64,000 bases of DNA, from assembly GCA_021781745.1 (NCBI GenBank), contig JAJXWH010000001.1, positions 1 to 64,000 on the forward strand. The letters are read 5' to 3'. The position numbers were made by a program, and so were the translations under genes. Below are positions 9,774 through 19,438 of the stretch, one piece after another; position 1 is the stretch's first letter; each line of letters opens with the position of its first letter. Under the pieces are notes generated by a model. That model was not told where the DNA came from and ran no database searches. It saw only the letters and a program-made list of their open reading frames with translations. The stretch comes from Bacillota bacterium. GTDB taxonomy: Bacteria; Bacillota; Clostridia; Clostridiales; Clostridiaceae.

Positions 9774-9986
9774 ATGGTAGATTTAAAAGAAAGCAAATTT
9801 ATAAGAGATATGTTAGATGTTTATACAGACGAAAAACTAATAAAATCTTATGATATTACAGATAAAATAATAGTGAATGTTTGTAATGGTATAGAACCTG
9901 CTGAAATAGAAGAAATGATAAGTGGTGCTTTATATGTAGAATATCAAGCTGATAGCTATTCAATAAATGTGGAGGTAAGAAAATGA
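9774..9986 (+). CDS. Small unknown protein, first gene of HEPN-like cassette
   Basis: This 70-residue acidic protein is read from ATG 9774 because AGAGAGGAG lies 7 bases upstream; an ATG at 9744 has no site. No motif is recognised. Its stop overlaps the next start by 4 bp (ATGA). Lying directly behind a broken RHS gene, the cassette may once have been RHS-linked immunity genes, or may be an independent small defence/toxin module. I cannot decide from sequence. Confidence 0.6.
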   Translation: MVDLKESKFIRDMLDVYTDEKLIKSYDITDKIIVNVCNGIEPAEIEEMISGALYVEYQADSYSINVEVRK

Positions 9987-10210
9987 TTAATATTTTTAAA
10001 GACAAATATGTTGAATTAGTTAAAAAAGAGCTTGTAAGAAAAGGGTTAGTTCAAGATTTAAAAGTAGATCCTATTGCTAATACTGTTACAGTAAAGACAC
10101 ATTTAGATAAAAGAAGAGCTTCATTGGTAGCTACTAGAGCTATGATGGCTTTGGGCACAAATAAATATGGAAATGTAAAAGTTGAGGTAATTAAAAGTGA
10201 ACTTCCATGA
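9983..10210 (+). CDS. Small unknown basic protein, second gene of cassette
   Basis: This 75-residue, Lys/Arg-rich protein overlaps the upstream gene by 4 bp and the downstream one by 14 bp, so all three are translationally linked. The middle part DKRRASLVATRAMMALG looks like a basic amphipathic helix. No family is recognised; a small partner of the HEPN-like protein is one possibility. Confidence 0.6.
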   Translation: MINIFKDKYVELVKKELVRKGLVQDLKVDPIANTVTVKTHLDKRRASLVATRAMMALGTNKYGNVKVEVIKSELP

Positions 10211-10619
10211 TTTAAAAGATAAGCTCAAGCAAATTAGAGAGCTCATAAGAGTTGAAAGTGATAACGTGTTTGCGTTAAATGCTTCAAGGTGTTTGGCACT
10301 TATTTTTTTGGCAGATTACTATCAAGTATATTATGCATTTAAGTATAGTAAATGGAATGATTGTGCAATGCATAGTTTGGCAAGTAAATTAGCTAAAGTA
10401 GAAAGAATATTCATAAGTGATCGAACTGGTTTAGTTGAATCCCTGGATATGATAATATTGGATAGATGTTCATATGCACATGGAGATGTTGATTTAGAAA
10501 CTGAAGAAATAAATGTCGATGATATAGAAAAGTTTACAGATGTATTAGATTCATTAATAACACCAGATATTTATGATAAAGTTATAAATTTAGATATAAA
10601 TGGATATGCAAGAAATTAA
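10197..10619 (+). CDS. HEPN-like small protein
   Basis: This 140-residue, apparently all-helical protein is read from GTG 10197, inside the end of the preceding gene. Near residues 88-94 it has RCSYAHG, which fits the Rx4-6H active-site motif (R-x4-H followed by G) typical of HEPN ribonuclease domains in toxin-antitoxin and abortive-infection systems. Helices on both sides (ALNASRCLALIFLADYYQVY before, VDDIEKFTDVLDSLI after) fit a compact HEPN fold. A role as an RNase toxin or effector is inferred from the motif and from neighbours DarTG and RHS; no typical MNT nucleotidyltransferase partner is present. Confidence 0.55.
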   Translation: MNFHDLKDKLKQIRELIRVESDNVFALNASRCLALIFLADYYQVYYAFKYSKWNDCAMHSLASKLAKVERIFISDRTGLVESLDMIILDRCSYAHGDVDLETEEINVDDIEKFTDVLDSLITPDIYDKVINLDINGYARN

Positions 10620-10763
10620 CATAATAAATAATACTTAAAAATAACTTACAAATGTAGGTGCTTTTTACAGTAATTTAAATTCTAAATCATAAAACCATTG
10701 ATAGTAGTAGCATTTTTAATAATTTAAAAGCGTATTAAATTCGGAGAATTTTCACTACATAAT

Positions 10764-10807
10764 AAACCTCATTTTTGTTAAGTCATTAACTCAAATGAGG
10801 TTTTTTG
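10764..10807 (+). terminator. Intrinsic terminator after HEPN-like cassette
   Basis: AAACCTCATTT pairs with AAATGAGGTTT, closed by an inner GTTA/TAAC stem and followed by T6. It marks the right end of the accessory toxin island. Confidence 0.85.
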
Positions 10808-10854
10808 TTTGAGGAAAAATTACTTTGCAAAATTGATAAATAATAAAAAATTAA

Positions 10855-11028
10855 ATTGAAGAAATTAAAAAAGTTGCAGAAAATAAAAATCCTACGGATA
10901 ATGTGAAAGAAAATTCTTTCACAACTTTAGCAATGCAGAAAAGTGAAAAAATTGAAGAAATTAATTCAATGCATTATAATAAAAGGTATATTTGGTTAAT
11001 AAAGGAGAAAGAGCGAGTTTGTTCTTAA
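10855..11028 (+). other. Start-less open frame, probable gene remnant
   Basis: A frame beginning ATTGAAGAAATTAAAAAAG runs 57 codons to TAA with coding-like composition but has no start codon with a ribosome binding site. The string AAAATTGAAGAAATTAA recurs about 90 bases apart. It may be the tail of a lost gene. The rest of 10620-11127 holds only the terminator and AT-rich sequence leading to the hscC promoter. Confidence 0.3.
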
Positions 11029-11127
11029 TGACTTCAGTTTTCCTTAATTTATATATATTTGTTCGAGTTTGGAAGAATATTAAGAAGTAATTAAATTATA
11101 ATTTTTGATGGAAGTGGGAGGAGAGTT

Positions 11128-12822
11128 ATGGCGATTATAGGAATAGATTTAGGGACTACAAATAGTTTGGCGGCAATCTGGAAAGACGGGCAAGCAGAGA
11201 TTATACCTAATGTCCTAAAGAATAATTTAACACCATCTGTAGTTAGTGTTGATGAAAATGGTGAGATTTTAATAGGAGAAGTTGCAAAAGAAAGACTTAT
11301 TACTCATCCAGAATGTACAGTTGCTAATTTTAAGAGATTTATGGGGACAGAGAAAAAATTTAATATTGGTCATTATATATTTACACCTGAAGAACTATCT
11401 TCTTTTATCCTAAAAAGATTAAAAGAAGATGCAGAAAGCTATTTAGGGGAAGAGATTGTAGAAGCAATTATAAGTGTTCCAGCATATTTTAATGATGCAC
11501 AGCGTAAAGCAACAAAAAAAGCTGGTGAGCTTGCAGGACTTAAGGTTGAAAGGTTAATAAGTGAGCCAACAGCAGCGGCTGTAGCCTATGGTCTGCATCA
11601 GGAACAAGATGAAACTCAATTTTTAGTATTTGACTTAGGAGGAGGAACCTTTGATATTTCAATACTTGAATTATTTGAAGGGGTTATGGAGGTTAAGTCT
11701 ATAGCTGGAGATAATTTTTTAGGTGGAGAAGATTTCAATAAAGTCCTTGTTGAGTATTTTATAGAAAAGAATGACTTAGATTTAAATAAGCTAAGTAAGA
11801 AGGAAGTATCATCTTTATTTAAGCAAGCTGAATTATGTAAAAAGGCATTGTCAAACAATGAAAATGCAGCCATGACATTAATGACAAATGAAAAGAACTA
11901 TGAAGTGCAATTAGATAGAACTAAGTTTGAAAAATTATGTACAGAATTAATATTAAGACTAAGGCATCCAGTGGAAAGAGCATTAAGGGATGCAGATATA
12001 TCACCATCAGAAATAGAAGCAGTAATTTTAATTGGTGGAAGTACAAGAATGCCATTAGTAAGAAATGTTGTTAGTAAAATGTTTAATAAGTTACCTTTTT
12101 CAAATATAAATCCAGATGAGACAGTAGCACTTGGAGCTGCAATCCAGGCAGCTTTAAAAGAAAAAAATTCAGAGCTAAAAGAATTAGTGTTAACTGATGT
12201 ATGCCCATATACTCTTGGAGTAGCAATTGCTCAGCGTATGGATGGTGAAAAATATGAGTCAGGATATTATCTGCCTATAATTGAAAGAAATTCACCAGTT
12301 CCAATAAGCATAGTTAAGGAACTAGTACCGATAGCGGATAATCAAACCAGAATGACTATTAAGATATACCAAGGAGAAAGCAGGAAAGTAGAGAATAATA
12401 TAGCTCTTGGAGAATTCAAAATAGCAATTCCAAGAGATAAAGCTGGAAAGCAAGTTGTTGATGTAAGATATACTTATGATATAAATGGACTGCTAGAAGT
12501 GGAAGCTACTGTAAAGAGCACAGGAGTTAAGGAAACTTTAATAATTGAAAAGGCACCAGGTTCTATGACAGAAGAGGAAATAAAAGCTCGTATGGAAACT
12601 CTTAAGGATATAAAAATTCATCCAAGGGATAGAACAGAAAATAGATTGCTGCTTGCAAGAGGTGAAAGATTATATGAAGAAGCTCTAGGTGAAAAGCGTG
12701 ATTATATTGCAAAACTATTAGCTGAGTTTGAAAGAATATTATCAACCCAAAATTCAAGGTTAATTGAAGAGAATGTGAAAATATTTAATCAGAAATTAGA
12801 TGAATTGGAGATTTACTATTAA
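11128..12822 (+). CDS. hscC: HscC-type Hsp70 chaperone
   Basis: This 564-residue Hsp70 has all ATPase signatures: IGIDLGTTNS at the N-terminus, FDLGGGTFDISILE near 170, and ILIGGSTRMPLVR near 300. The substrate-binding domain follows, but the helical lid is short and the EEVD-like acidic end of housekeeping DnaK is absent, so it is about 50 residues shorter than DnaK. Length and the adjoining atypical J-protein match HscC (E. coli YbeW with DjlB/DjlC). It binds and releases clients in an ATP cycle. The start follows GGGAGGAG. The gene 2 bp downstream encodes its likely co-chaperone. Confidence 0.85.
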   Translation: MAIIGIDLGTTNSLAAIWKDGQAEIIPNVLKNNLTPSVVSVDENGEILIGEVAKERLITHPECTVANFKRFMGTEKKFNIGHYIFTPEELSSFILKRLKEDAESYLGEEIVEAIISVPAYFNDAQRKATKKAGELAGLKVERLISEPTAAAVAYGLHQEQDETQFLVFDLGGGTFDISILELFEGVMEVKSIAGDNFLGGEDFNKVLVEYFIEKNDLDLNKLSKKEVSSLFKQAELCKKALSNNENAAMTLMTNEKNYEVQLDRTKFEKLCTELILRLRHPVERALRDADISPSEIEAVILIGGSTRMPLVRNVVSKMFNKLPFSNINPDETVALGAAIQAALKEKNSELKELVLTDVCPYTLGVAIAQRMDGEKYESGYYLPIIERNSPVPISIVKELVPIADNQTRMTIKIYQGESRKVENNIALGEFKIAIPRDKAGKQVVDVRYTYDINGLLEVEATVKSTGVKETLIIEKAPGSMTEEEIKARMETLKDIKIHPRDRTENRLLLARGERLYEEALGEKRDYIAKLLAEFERILSTQNSRLIEENVKIFNQKLDELEIYY

Positions 12823-12824
12823 TT

Positions 12825-14717
12825 ATGAATTGGTGGGATGTATTAGAGATATCTTATGATAGTGATATTAAAGCAATAAAAAAAGCCTATGCTAAATTGC
12901 TAAAAGTTTATAATCCTGAAGACGATGCAGAAGGATATCAAAATCTTAGACAAGCCTATGATAAAGCTATTAAGTATGTTAAGAAAAATAAAAGTAGTCA
13001 ACATAATAATAATGAAAGAGAAAAAGAGCCTTTAAAATTAGATTATGAAGGTAATACAGGTGAAAATGAAAATAAGAAAACCATATCCGAGGTTAATTTA
13101 TATATTGATAAAATTAATCAGGGTAGCAAAGAACTAGAAAATGAACATAAAAAAACTACAGTTAAGGTTAACGCATATCTTAACAAAATTAATCAAGTTA
13201 ACAAAGAAATAGGGAATGAAAAAGTAAAAATACCTAACAAGATAAATTTTGAGTATAATGATATAAATTATGATAAATCAGCTGCAAATAATAATTTAAA
13301 AGAAAATATACATGAATTCCTAAATAGGTTAGATACAATTTATAATGATATCTCTTTAAGAATAAATCTTAGGATGTGGGAAGAATTACTAAACAGTGAT
13401 ATACTTTGGGATTTAAATTCATTCAAAATTATAAAGGACGAAGTATTTAAATTTTTATTGGATCATAAGTACTTACCTTCAGATGTATTGATACTATTAA
13501 GCAATAATTTTGATTGGACCCAAAATGAGAAAACACTATATGGTAAGTACTCACCAGAGAAAGTTGATGAATTTTTTAGCAATCTTAAAAGTCCAAGTGA
13601 GCTAGAATATGATTATTTAGGTACATTAGACTCTAAGGATGCTGATAAATATTTGGAACTTAGGGAAAAGGCGTATAAGATGATGCAAAAAAAAGATTAT
13701 TTAGAAGCTAAAAAATACTTATTCCATGCGTACCATTTATTTGAGAATGATGCAGAATTACTAAGATTAATTGGAAAGTTATATTATGACACTAATGATT
13801 TTGATAATGCATTGAAATTTTCAAGATTAGCTTTTAAATTAAATAATATTGATTTAGACAGTGCATTACAGCTTGGGCATATTTTAACAATGAGAAAATG
13901 TTTTGTTGAAGCAATTCCATATCTTGAATTGTACTTATCATTAAATAATGAGGACTTAATAGGACTAACCAATATAGGATACTGCTACTATTATAGTAAT
14001 AATTTTTTAAAAGCAAGAGAAATTTTTAATAAACTATTAAGTATTGACAATGATAATGAAAAAATAGAAAAATATCTTAGAAACGTAGAATTAAAATTAA
14101 AAGGAAAGTATGCAAGAAAAATAAGATTTGAGCCTTATAAGCCGAAGAATAAAGAAGAAAGAAAATGGGATCCTAATTATTTTAGAATTTATCCTATTAT
14201 AGCTATTGTGATTATTATATTACATTATATATATGGAAATAGTACAGCAAGCTATCATACAGATGATACTTATGAGATTAACCATATGGTCGATTTAAAA
14301 GATGATAAAACCTTTAAGTTAATAAAAACTAATAGCGATTTAAGAGAAATAAAAGAAAACATGAATGTTAAGCTATATATTAGAAATGTTAAACCTATTA
14401 ATTATTTTAAATTGGCTAATACAGATGAGGATAAAGGGATATTATCAAAGGAAAGAATTGATGCAAAAAATTTAAATGATAAAATTGAAAGTCAACTATA
14501 TCTGGGAATCTTTAATAATATAGTAATTATATTCGCAGATAATAATTTTAAGAAAGAGAATTTAGATGAAAATGGAGGATATATTTTAAAAGGGACTGTT
14601 TGCCATATGGATGAATATACACGTTATAATATTCAAAGTGAATATAATAACACATATAATCAACAAAATTTATATTGGCAGGGAATAAATGAATATATAG
14701 ATTGCTCCAATAAATAG
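12825..14717 (+). CDS. Membrane-anchored J-like/TPR protein, HscC partner
   Basis: Residues 1-55 form a J-like helix bundle (WWDVLEISYDSDIKAIKKAYAKLL...LRQAYDKAI). Where canonical J domains have HPD, this has NPEDD (residues 30-34), the pattern I associate with DjlB/DjlC-type partners of HscC. A charged linker with two similar Lys/Asn-rich units (near 75-130) follows, then TPR-like helix pairs (about 280-420), a single transmembrane segment (about 455-470) and a roughly 150-residue C-terminal domain on the far side of the membrane. It starts 2 bp after hscC, so the pair is an operon. It probably recruits HscC to a membrane client that is unknown. Confidence 0.75.
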   Translation: MNWWDVLEISYDSDIKAIKKAYAKLLKVYNPEDDAEGYQNLRQAYDKAIKYVKKNKSSQHNNNEREKEPLKLDYEGNTGENENKKTISEVNLYIDKINQGSKELENEHKKTTVKVNAYLNKINQVNKEIGNEKVKIPNKINFEYNDINYDKSAANNNLKENIHEFLNRLDTIYNDISLRINLRMWEELLNSDILWDLNSFKIIKDEVFKFLLDHKYLPSDVLILLSNNFDWTQNEKTLYGKYSPEKVDEFFSNLKSPSELEYDYLGTLDSKDADKYLELREKAYKMMQKKDYLEAKKYLFHAYHLFENDAELLRLIGKLYYDTNDFDNALKFSRLAFKLNNIDLDSALQLGHILTMRKCFVEAIPYLELYLSLNNEDLIGLTNIGYCYYYSNNFLKAREIFNKLLSIDNDNEKIEKYLRNVELKLKGKYARKIRFEPYKPKNKEERKWDPNYFRIYPIIAIVIIILHYIYGNSTASYHTDDTYEINHMVDLKDDKTFKLIKTNSDLREIKENMNVKLYIRNVKPINYFKLANTDEDKGILSKERIDAKNLNDKIESQLYLGIFNNIVIIFADNNFKKENLDENGGYILKGTVCHMDEYTRYNIQSEYNNTYNQQNLYWQGINEYIDCSNK

Positions 14718-14829
14718 AATTTTATTTTAGAAGAAGGATATTATAATGCCAAGTGATAATCCTAAAGGTAAGTTTAGGCATGTATAAATGGTTTTATTTA
14801 AACTTCAATCAAATTAAATGAAAAAATAT

Positions 14830-14880
14830 AATGCGTTGATTAATAGAGTTAAAGCTCTAAAATAAACGCATTATATTTTT
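14830..14880 (+). terminator. Terminator-like hairpin after the hscC operon
   Basis: AATGCGTT pairs with AACGCATT, with an inner AGAG/CTCT stem, followed by TATATTTTT. The rest of 14718-15001 is AT-rich with no gene. Confidence 0.6.
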
Positions 14881-15001
14881 ATATTGAGAGATTATAGATT
14901 GTGGAGTAATATAAAAAAAATTTTAAAATTTCCTGTAATTTTAATAACTAAACCATATATCTTAAATAGATAATATTAAAAATGAAATTATAAGGAGATT
15001 G

Positions 15002-15757
15002 ATGAAGATGAGAGAAAGAAGATATGTAAAATTAAGAGTAGATATGTATGAAGATACAAAATTTAAAATAATAGATATGAAGCCTGAAAGAGATCTTATT
15101 CATTACATATGGACAAGACTTTTGGCATTAGCGGGGAAGGTTAATTTAGCAGGAGAATTGTATATGTCTAAAACCATTCCCTATACAATAGAAACTTTGG
15201 CAGTAGAATTTAATAGAAGTATTGAACAAGTAAAATTAGCTATTGATGTGTTTATGGAATTAGAAATGATTGAGGTTAATGAAGATAATGTTTATAGAGT
15301 AAAAAACTTTGCTAAACATCAGAACATTAAGGTTAAAGAAAATGCTAAATCTGAGGAGACGGATTCTAGTATTAAGAATCAAGAAGTTAATGTAGCTGCA
15401 GCAGATGTCAAAAGTGAAATTGATATAGAAACTAATAAAGAAGCAGGTAAAATTGAAACGGAAAATATCAGAAATGATGCCAGTAGAAATTTAAATATTC
15501 ATAATAAAGATGTTACTAATATTGATAAAAATATTAGTGACAACAAGGAAATCACTAATTTACGAGACAATATTCCGATACCTATACCTTTGGAAAAGAA
15601 GAAAAGCAAAAAGGCAAATAAAAATAGGAAAACAGATATGCACATTAAAGTAACTGATGAAGAACCAGAAGATAATTCTCTTATACATTTTTATGATTCT
15701 GAAGAAGGGAAGCCATTGGAGGAAGGGGAAAGTGTGGTTTCAGAGTGGGCTTTTTAA
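15002..15757 (+). CDS. Phage replisome organizer-like protein
   Basis: Residues 1-115 (RRYVKLRVDMYEDTKFKIID, then a helical part ending VYRVKNFAKHQN) match the N-terminal winged-helix domain of phage replisome organizers, which bind origin DNA and recruit helicase. The remaining 135 residues are low-complexity and charged (Lys, Asn, Glu), with no DnaC or DnaD-like C-terminal domain visible. The ribosome binding site AAGGAG fits ATG 15002 or 15008. No other phage genes surround it, so it is a lone phage relic or a domesticated chromosomal member, as seen in many Clostridium genomes. Confidence 0.7.
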   Translation: MKMRERRYVKLRVDMYEDTKFKIIDMKPERDLIHYIWTRLLALAGKVNLAGELYMSKTIPYTIETLAVEFNRSIEQVKLAIDVFMELEMIEVNEDNVYRVKNFAKHQNIKVKENAKSEETDSSIKNQEVNVAAADVKSEIDIETNKEAGKIETENIRNDASRNLNIHNKDVTNIDKNISDNKEITNLRDNIPIPIPLEKKKSKKANKNRKTDMHIKVTDEEPEDNSLIHFYDSEEGKPLEEGESVVSEWAF

Positions 15758-15844
15758 TCTGTCAGTTTTAAAGTTATATACAGATACAAATGTATTTTGG
15801 CGGCCAAATATTGATGTGTGAATATGGCTTGATATTAACAGGTG

Positions 15845-15880
15845 GATGAAGAAGCTTATTATGCAGTAAGATTCTTCATC
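15845..15880. terminator. Bidirectional hairpin between convergent genes
   Basis: GATGAAGAA pairs with TTCTTCATC across 18 nt, between the stops of the replisome organizer (+) and the CPBP protease (-). T-runs are weak, so termination strength is uncertain. Confidence 0.5.
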
Positions 15881-15903
15881 TATATGGAAATTATAATATT
15901 TGC

Positions 15904-16803
15904 TTAAGCAAGATTTTTTTTAATCCTAATGCTGCATATTATGATTCCAATAATTACAATTAATGTAGCTAAGAGTCCACCTTCTGGTCCAAATTGACCC
16001 CCTGTTAACAGGGGGTCCCCAATAACTTTAATTTTAAAAATTGCAGAACCTCTTGGGGAAAATCCACTAACGCTAAATGCGTATATATTGCCTAGTGCTA
16101 AATTCCAACCAAAATGACAACCCCAAACACCTAAAAGGGAGTCTTCGCTTATAGCATATAGAGCAAAAAAAATTCCGGATAAAATTAAATTTGCAAAGGA
16201 TAGTATCGTTGCCGCTGGAACAAAAAGATGTAAAACCCCAAAGGTAATGGATGTTACTAAAATAGATATTAGAGGATTATACTTTGCTCCTAAAAGTGGT
16301 ATTAACCACCCTCTTATGCCTATCTCTTCTGAAGCACTTTGAACAAGCCATCCTGCAACTATTACTATTATTCCAATATATGAGCTTATACTCATATTAA
16401 TGTTTTGCACAATTTCAATTTGTATTGCCCCTGCAAGGAACAAGATAAAAGTTATTATTGTAATAGAAATAATTCCTATAAAGAAGCCTATAATAAACTT
16501 GTATAACCTGCTATTTCCTCTAAAGCCCACAGTGGAAAATTTCCTTTTTTCTATAAATCTTACCCACAGAAAAAATATGAAAATTTGAAAGCCACATGTT
16601 ATAATGCTGCGAAGTGATAGTCCCAAAGTTTGATTAGTTACATCTTTTAGTAGGTATGTTGATATAAGTCTGCCTAAACCAAAACTTCCTCCCCACAATA
16701 TAGCAAAAACAAGTAATATTAAAAATCCATTAGGCAAAAATTCACTGTGCTCTAGATCTTTAAACATTTTCTTTTCTTTTAATCTATTAATATTATTAAA
16801 CAA
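15904..16803 (-). CDS. CPBP-family intramembrane glutamic endopeptidase
   Basis: This 299-residue protein has about eight hydrophobic segments and the three CPBP (Abi/CaaX protease and bacteriocin-processing) motifs: SEEIGIRGW (EExxxR), FGVLHLF, and the GCHFGWN block. Such proteases cut within the membrane and serve in processing or bacteriocin self-protection. The start follows AGGAGAATT. It lies 12 bp behind the response regulator on the same strand and may be read from the same transcript, but its link with sugar uptake is unclear. Confidence 0.8.
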   Translation of the reverse strand: MFNNINRLKEKKMFKDLEHSEFLPNGFLILLVFAILWGGSFGLGRLISTYLLKDVTNQTLGLSLRSIITCGFQIFIFFLWVRFIEKRKFSTVGFRGNSRLYKFIIGFFIGIISITIITFILFLAGAIQIEIVQNINMSISSYIGIIVIVAGWLVQSASEEIGIRGWLIPLLGAKYNPLISILVTSITFGVLHLFVPAATILSFANLILSGIFFALYAISEDSLLGVWGCHFGWNLALGNIYAFSVSGFSPRGSAIFKIKVIGDPLLTGGQFGPEGGLLATLIVIIGIIICSIRIKKNLA

Positions 16804-16815
16804 AATAATTCTCCT

Positions 16816-17586
16816 TTAATTGGAATTTAGGTGTTTTAACCTATAATCACTAGGATAAACGCCTACATTTGATTTGAATACCCGGCTAAAGTAAAAGGCA
16901 TCCTTATATCCAACTAACTCTCCAACCTTTTTTATTTCCATGTCCGGCTGATTGATTAGAAGCTGTTTTGATTCATTAATTCGAAGTTTTGTAATATATT
17001 TGAGTGGAGTTTCACCTGTATATTTTTTAAATATTTTACTTAGATATTCATTAGTAAAGCCAAATTTATCGGCAATTGTATTTAATGATGTTATAGAAGC
17101 ATAATTATTAAGCAGATAATTTTCTAGAAGCTGGCTTAGATTTTCTGGTTTTAAGTTATGTGGATCAATGGAAAAAGAAGATACTTCTTTGTTTTCCGAA
17201 TCTAGAAGAACAAGAATATTTTGCAGTGCTGAATTAAGTTCATCTAGCTTAATTGGCTTTAAAAGAAAATCTTTTACTCCATATTTGAGTGCTGTTTGAG
17301 CATATTTAAAGTCATTATATCCACTTAATATCATTGTTTTTATATGGGGATGGTTTAGGTGAATATATTTAATAAGTTCTAAACCATCAGACTGAGGCAT
17401 TTTTATATCAGTTATTACTAGAGATGGATACAATTGCTCTATAAGCTTTATAGCATTTTCACCGTTACTAGCCTCACCAACTAATTCAAGAGGAACGGAT
17501 AAAGAATTAATTTTCTTTATTAAATTTTGCCTAATTAAATGCTCATCCTCTACCACAAGATATTTATAATTGTGTATAGTTTCCAT
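16816..17586 (-). CDS. YesN-type response regulator with AraC DNA-binding domain
   Basis: The start at 17586 (METIHNYKYLVVEDE) is preferred because AAGGAGG lies just upstream; this gives 256 residues. The receiver domain has acidic residues VEDE near 12-15, phospho-acceptor Asp60 (VITDIKMPQSDG) and the conserved Lys in LLKPIK. Residues about 160-256 form two AraC helix-turn-helix units (LNTIADKFGFTNEYLSKIF and VGELVGYKDAFYFSRVFK). The start overlaps the kinase end by 23 bp. Phosphorylated by the partner kinase, it should activate the divergent ABC-transporter/GH31 genes. Confidence 0.9.
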   Translation of the reverse strand: METIHNYKYLVVEDEHLIRQNLIKKINSLSVPLELVGEASNGENAIKLIEQLYPSLVITDIKMPQSDGLELIKYIHLNHPHIKTMILSGYNDFKYAQTALKYGVKDFLLKPIKLDELNSALQNILVLLDSENKEVSSFSIDPHNLKPENLSQLLENYLLNNYASITSLNTIADKFGFTNEYLSKIFKKYTGETPLKYITKLRINESKQLLINQPDMEIKKVGELVGYKDAFYFSRVFKSNVGVYPSDYRLKHLNSN

Positions 17587-19438
17587 AAAAATCCTCCTTA
17601 TTATAATAAATTGGGCCACCAATTGTAAAGATAGTTTTATTGTTTTTAGAATTATCAATTTCAAAAATAGCATTTTCATTATATAAAAGTTTAAGTCTTA
17701 AATAAACATTTTTAGTACCCATGCCTCCTATTTTTAGATTTTTTAGCTCCTTGTCCTTATTTAGATTATGGAATGTTGATAACAGCTCCTCTTTTTTCTC
17801 ATCACTAAGGCATCCGCCATTATCTTCAATATGAATAAGCCATTTATCATCGTCTATGCTGGAAGTAATATTTAAATACCATGGCGGTGATGAACATAAT
17901 CCATGTTTAAATGCATTTTCCACAATAGGCTGCACAATTAATTTAGGAATTAATATATTTTCTGTATCCTTGTGAATGTCAGAATGATAAATTAGATCGT
18001 CACCATACCTCATTTTCATACAATCAATATATTTTTCTGTATAAAAAATTTCTTCAGATAAAGGAACTGCAGTTTCATCACTAGCTGTAATATAACGAAA
18101 ATAATCACATAAGGAATGGCACATTTTTATAATATCTTCATTCATATCTTCTTCAGCCATAATACTTATGTTTGTTAAATTATTATATAAAAAATGTGGA
18201 TTAACAAGAGATTGAGTTGCCTGAAGTTTAGCTCTAGTTTCTTCAGATCTTAGTAATAAAATTTCGTGGGAAGAATCCCTCAGTTTATCATACATTTCCA
18301 TAAAAGACTTATATAGCTCTGTAATTTCACTTATATTACTGTTAACAGGTTCTAATATAAGTTCTTTTTCGCTTAATACTCTGTTTATAGTTACCTTTTT
18401 TGTTGCATTTGTTAATCTGCTTAAGGGATACGTTAAACGAGTTGATATAACAAAACATAGAAACAAAGTAAAGAAAATTGAAAGAATTATAATAATAATA
18501 AAACCCTGCTCAAATGTATATAGTGACCTAAATACAATGTCCTTAGGTTCGCTGGTAATGACTGTCCAGCCATAGGGTTCAATTTTTTGGTAGGTAATAA
18601 GAACGTTTTTGTTATTACCTAAATTGGCTAATGCCCCTTCAGATGGAGCTAGGTTATTACTTTTAATAACATCAATATAGTTTATATCAGTAGTTAAATC
18701 TGATTTATTTGGATAAACTAATTCGTTTTTTTCATTGTAAACATAAAATGAAGTTGAAGGATTTTTACTCTTTAATTCTGAAATTAAGGAGAATACCACC
18801 TTATAATCCTGCAATACCTCAACAATACCTTCTGGTTCATTAGTGCTATTAAAAAATAAACGAGTTAGTGATAAATATTCATCTTTGGAATTATAGTAAT
18901 TTTTTTTAATATCATTAGTAAGTTTTGTGGTAGTTGAAATATTTTTTCCACCATTTTTATTAATAGTTTCATCGTACCAAGGAATGGAGCTTAAATTGAC
19001 ATTTGTAACTCCTTGAAAAGAACCGGAGCCTATGGATATTCCGTTAAGGGTATAAAGGTTGACTTGGGATGCAGATTGATAGGGGCCAATAATAGCTGTA
19101 ATAATATCATAGATAGATAAAACGTTTTCTCGAGATACAGAAAAATTATCAAGTTCAATTTTATCAGTATTATTTTTTGCAAAGCTTGTAAAGTTTTTCT
19201 TTATAGCATTGGAGTATACAATATTCATTGAGATAGTTGATATATTATTAAGCTCTGTAGATACTGAATTTTTAACAGAGGTACAAAGAGTTTCTGACTT
19301 TGTTTTTGCATCTTTATAAATATCTTTACTGTAAAAAGAATAGAAAGATATGAAAAATAAAGACAATAGCGCAATTACTAAAAGTCCATAAATAAAAAAC
19401 AAATATACCTTTTGAGAATAGTTAAATCTTATATTCAT
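17564..19438 (-). CDS. YesM-type sensor histidine kinase
   Basis: The 624 residues are arranged as transmembrane helix 11-36, an extracellular Cache-like sensor domain (about 40-305), a second transmembrane helix (about 312-335), HAMP, a His_kinase domain with PHFLYNN (His415), and an HATPase domain (PIVENAFKHG, then IEDNGG and GMGTKNVYLRL). This is the LytS/YesM family, which commonly senses extracellular sugars or sugar-bound binding proteins. It is divergent from the solute-binding protein gene 180 bp away, the usual placing for a sensor of the transported oligosaccharide. Confidence 0.9.
   Translation of the reverse strand: MNIRFNYSQKVYLFFIYGLLVIALLSLFFISFYSFYSKDIYKDAKTKSETLCTSVKNSVSTELNNISTISMNIVYSNAIKKNFTSFAKNNTDKIELDNFSVSRENVLSIYDIITAIIGPYQSASQVNLYTLNGISIGSGSFQGVTNVNLSSIPWYDETINKNGGKNISTTTKLTNDIKKNYYNSKDEYLSLTRLFFNSTNEPEGIVEVLQDYKVVFSLISELKSKNPSTSFYVYNEKNELVYPNKSDLTTDINYIDVIKSNNLAPSEGALANLGNNKNVLITYQKIEPYGWTVITSEPKDIVFRSLYTFEQGFIIIIILSIFFTLFLCFVISTRLTYPLSRLTNATKKVTINRVLSEKELILEPVNSNISEITELYKSFMEMYDKLRDSSHEILLLRSEETRAKLQATQSLVNPHFLYNNLTNISIMAEEDMNEDIIKMCHSLCDYFRYITASDETAVPLSEEIFYTEKYIDCMKMRYGDDLIYHSDIHKDTENILIPKLIVQPIVENAFKHGLCSSPPWYLNITSSIDDDKWLIHIEDNGGCLSDEKKEELLSTFHNLNKDKELKNLKIGGMGTKNVYLRLKLLYNENAIFEIDNSKNNKTIFTIGGPIYYNKEDFYGNYTQL

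Noticed and set aside
14999..15757. A prophage at the replisome organizer gene
   Set aside because: No integrase, structural, lysis or repressor genes surround it; neighbours are chromosomal genes.
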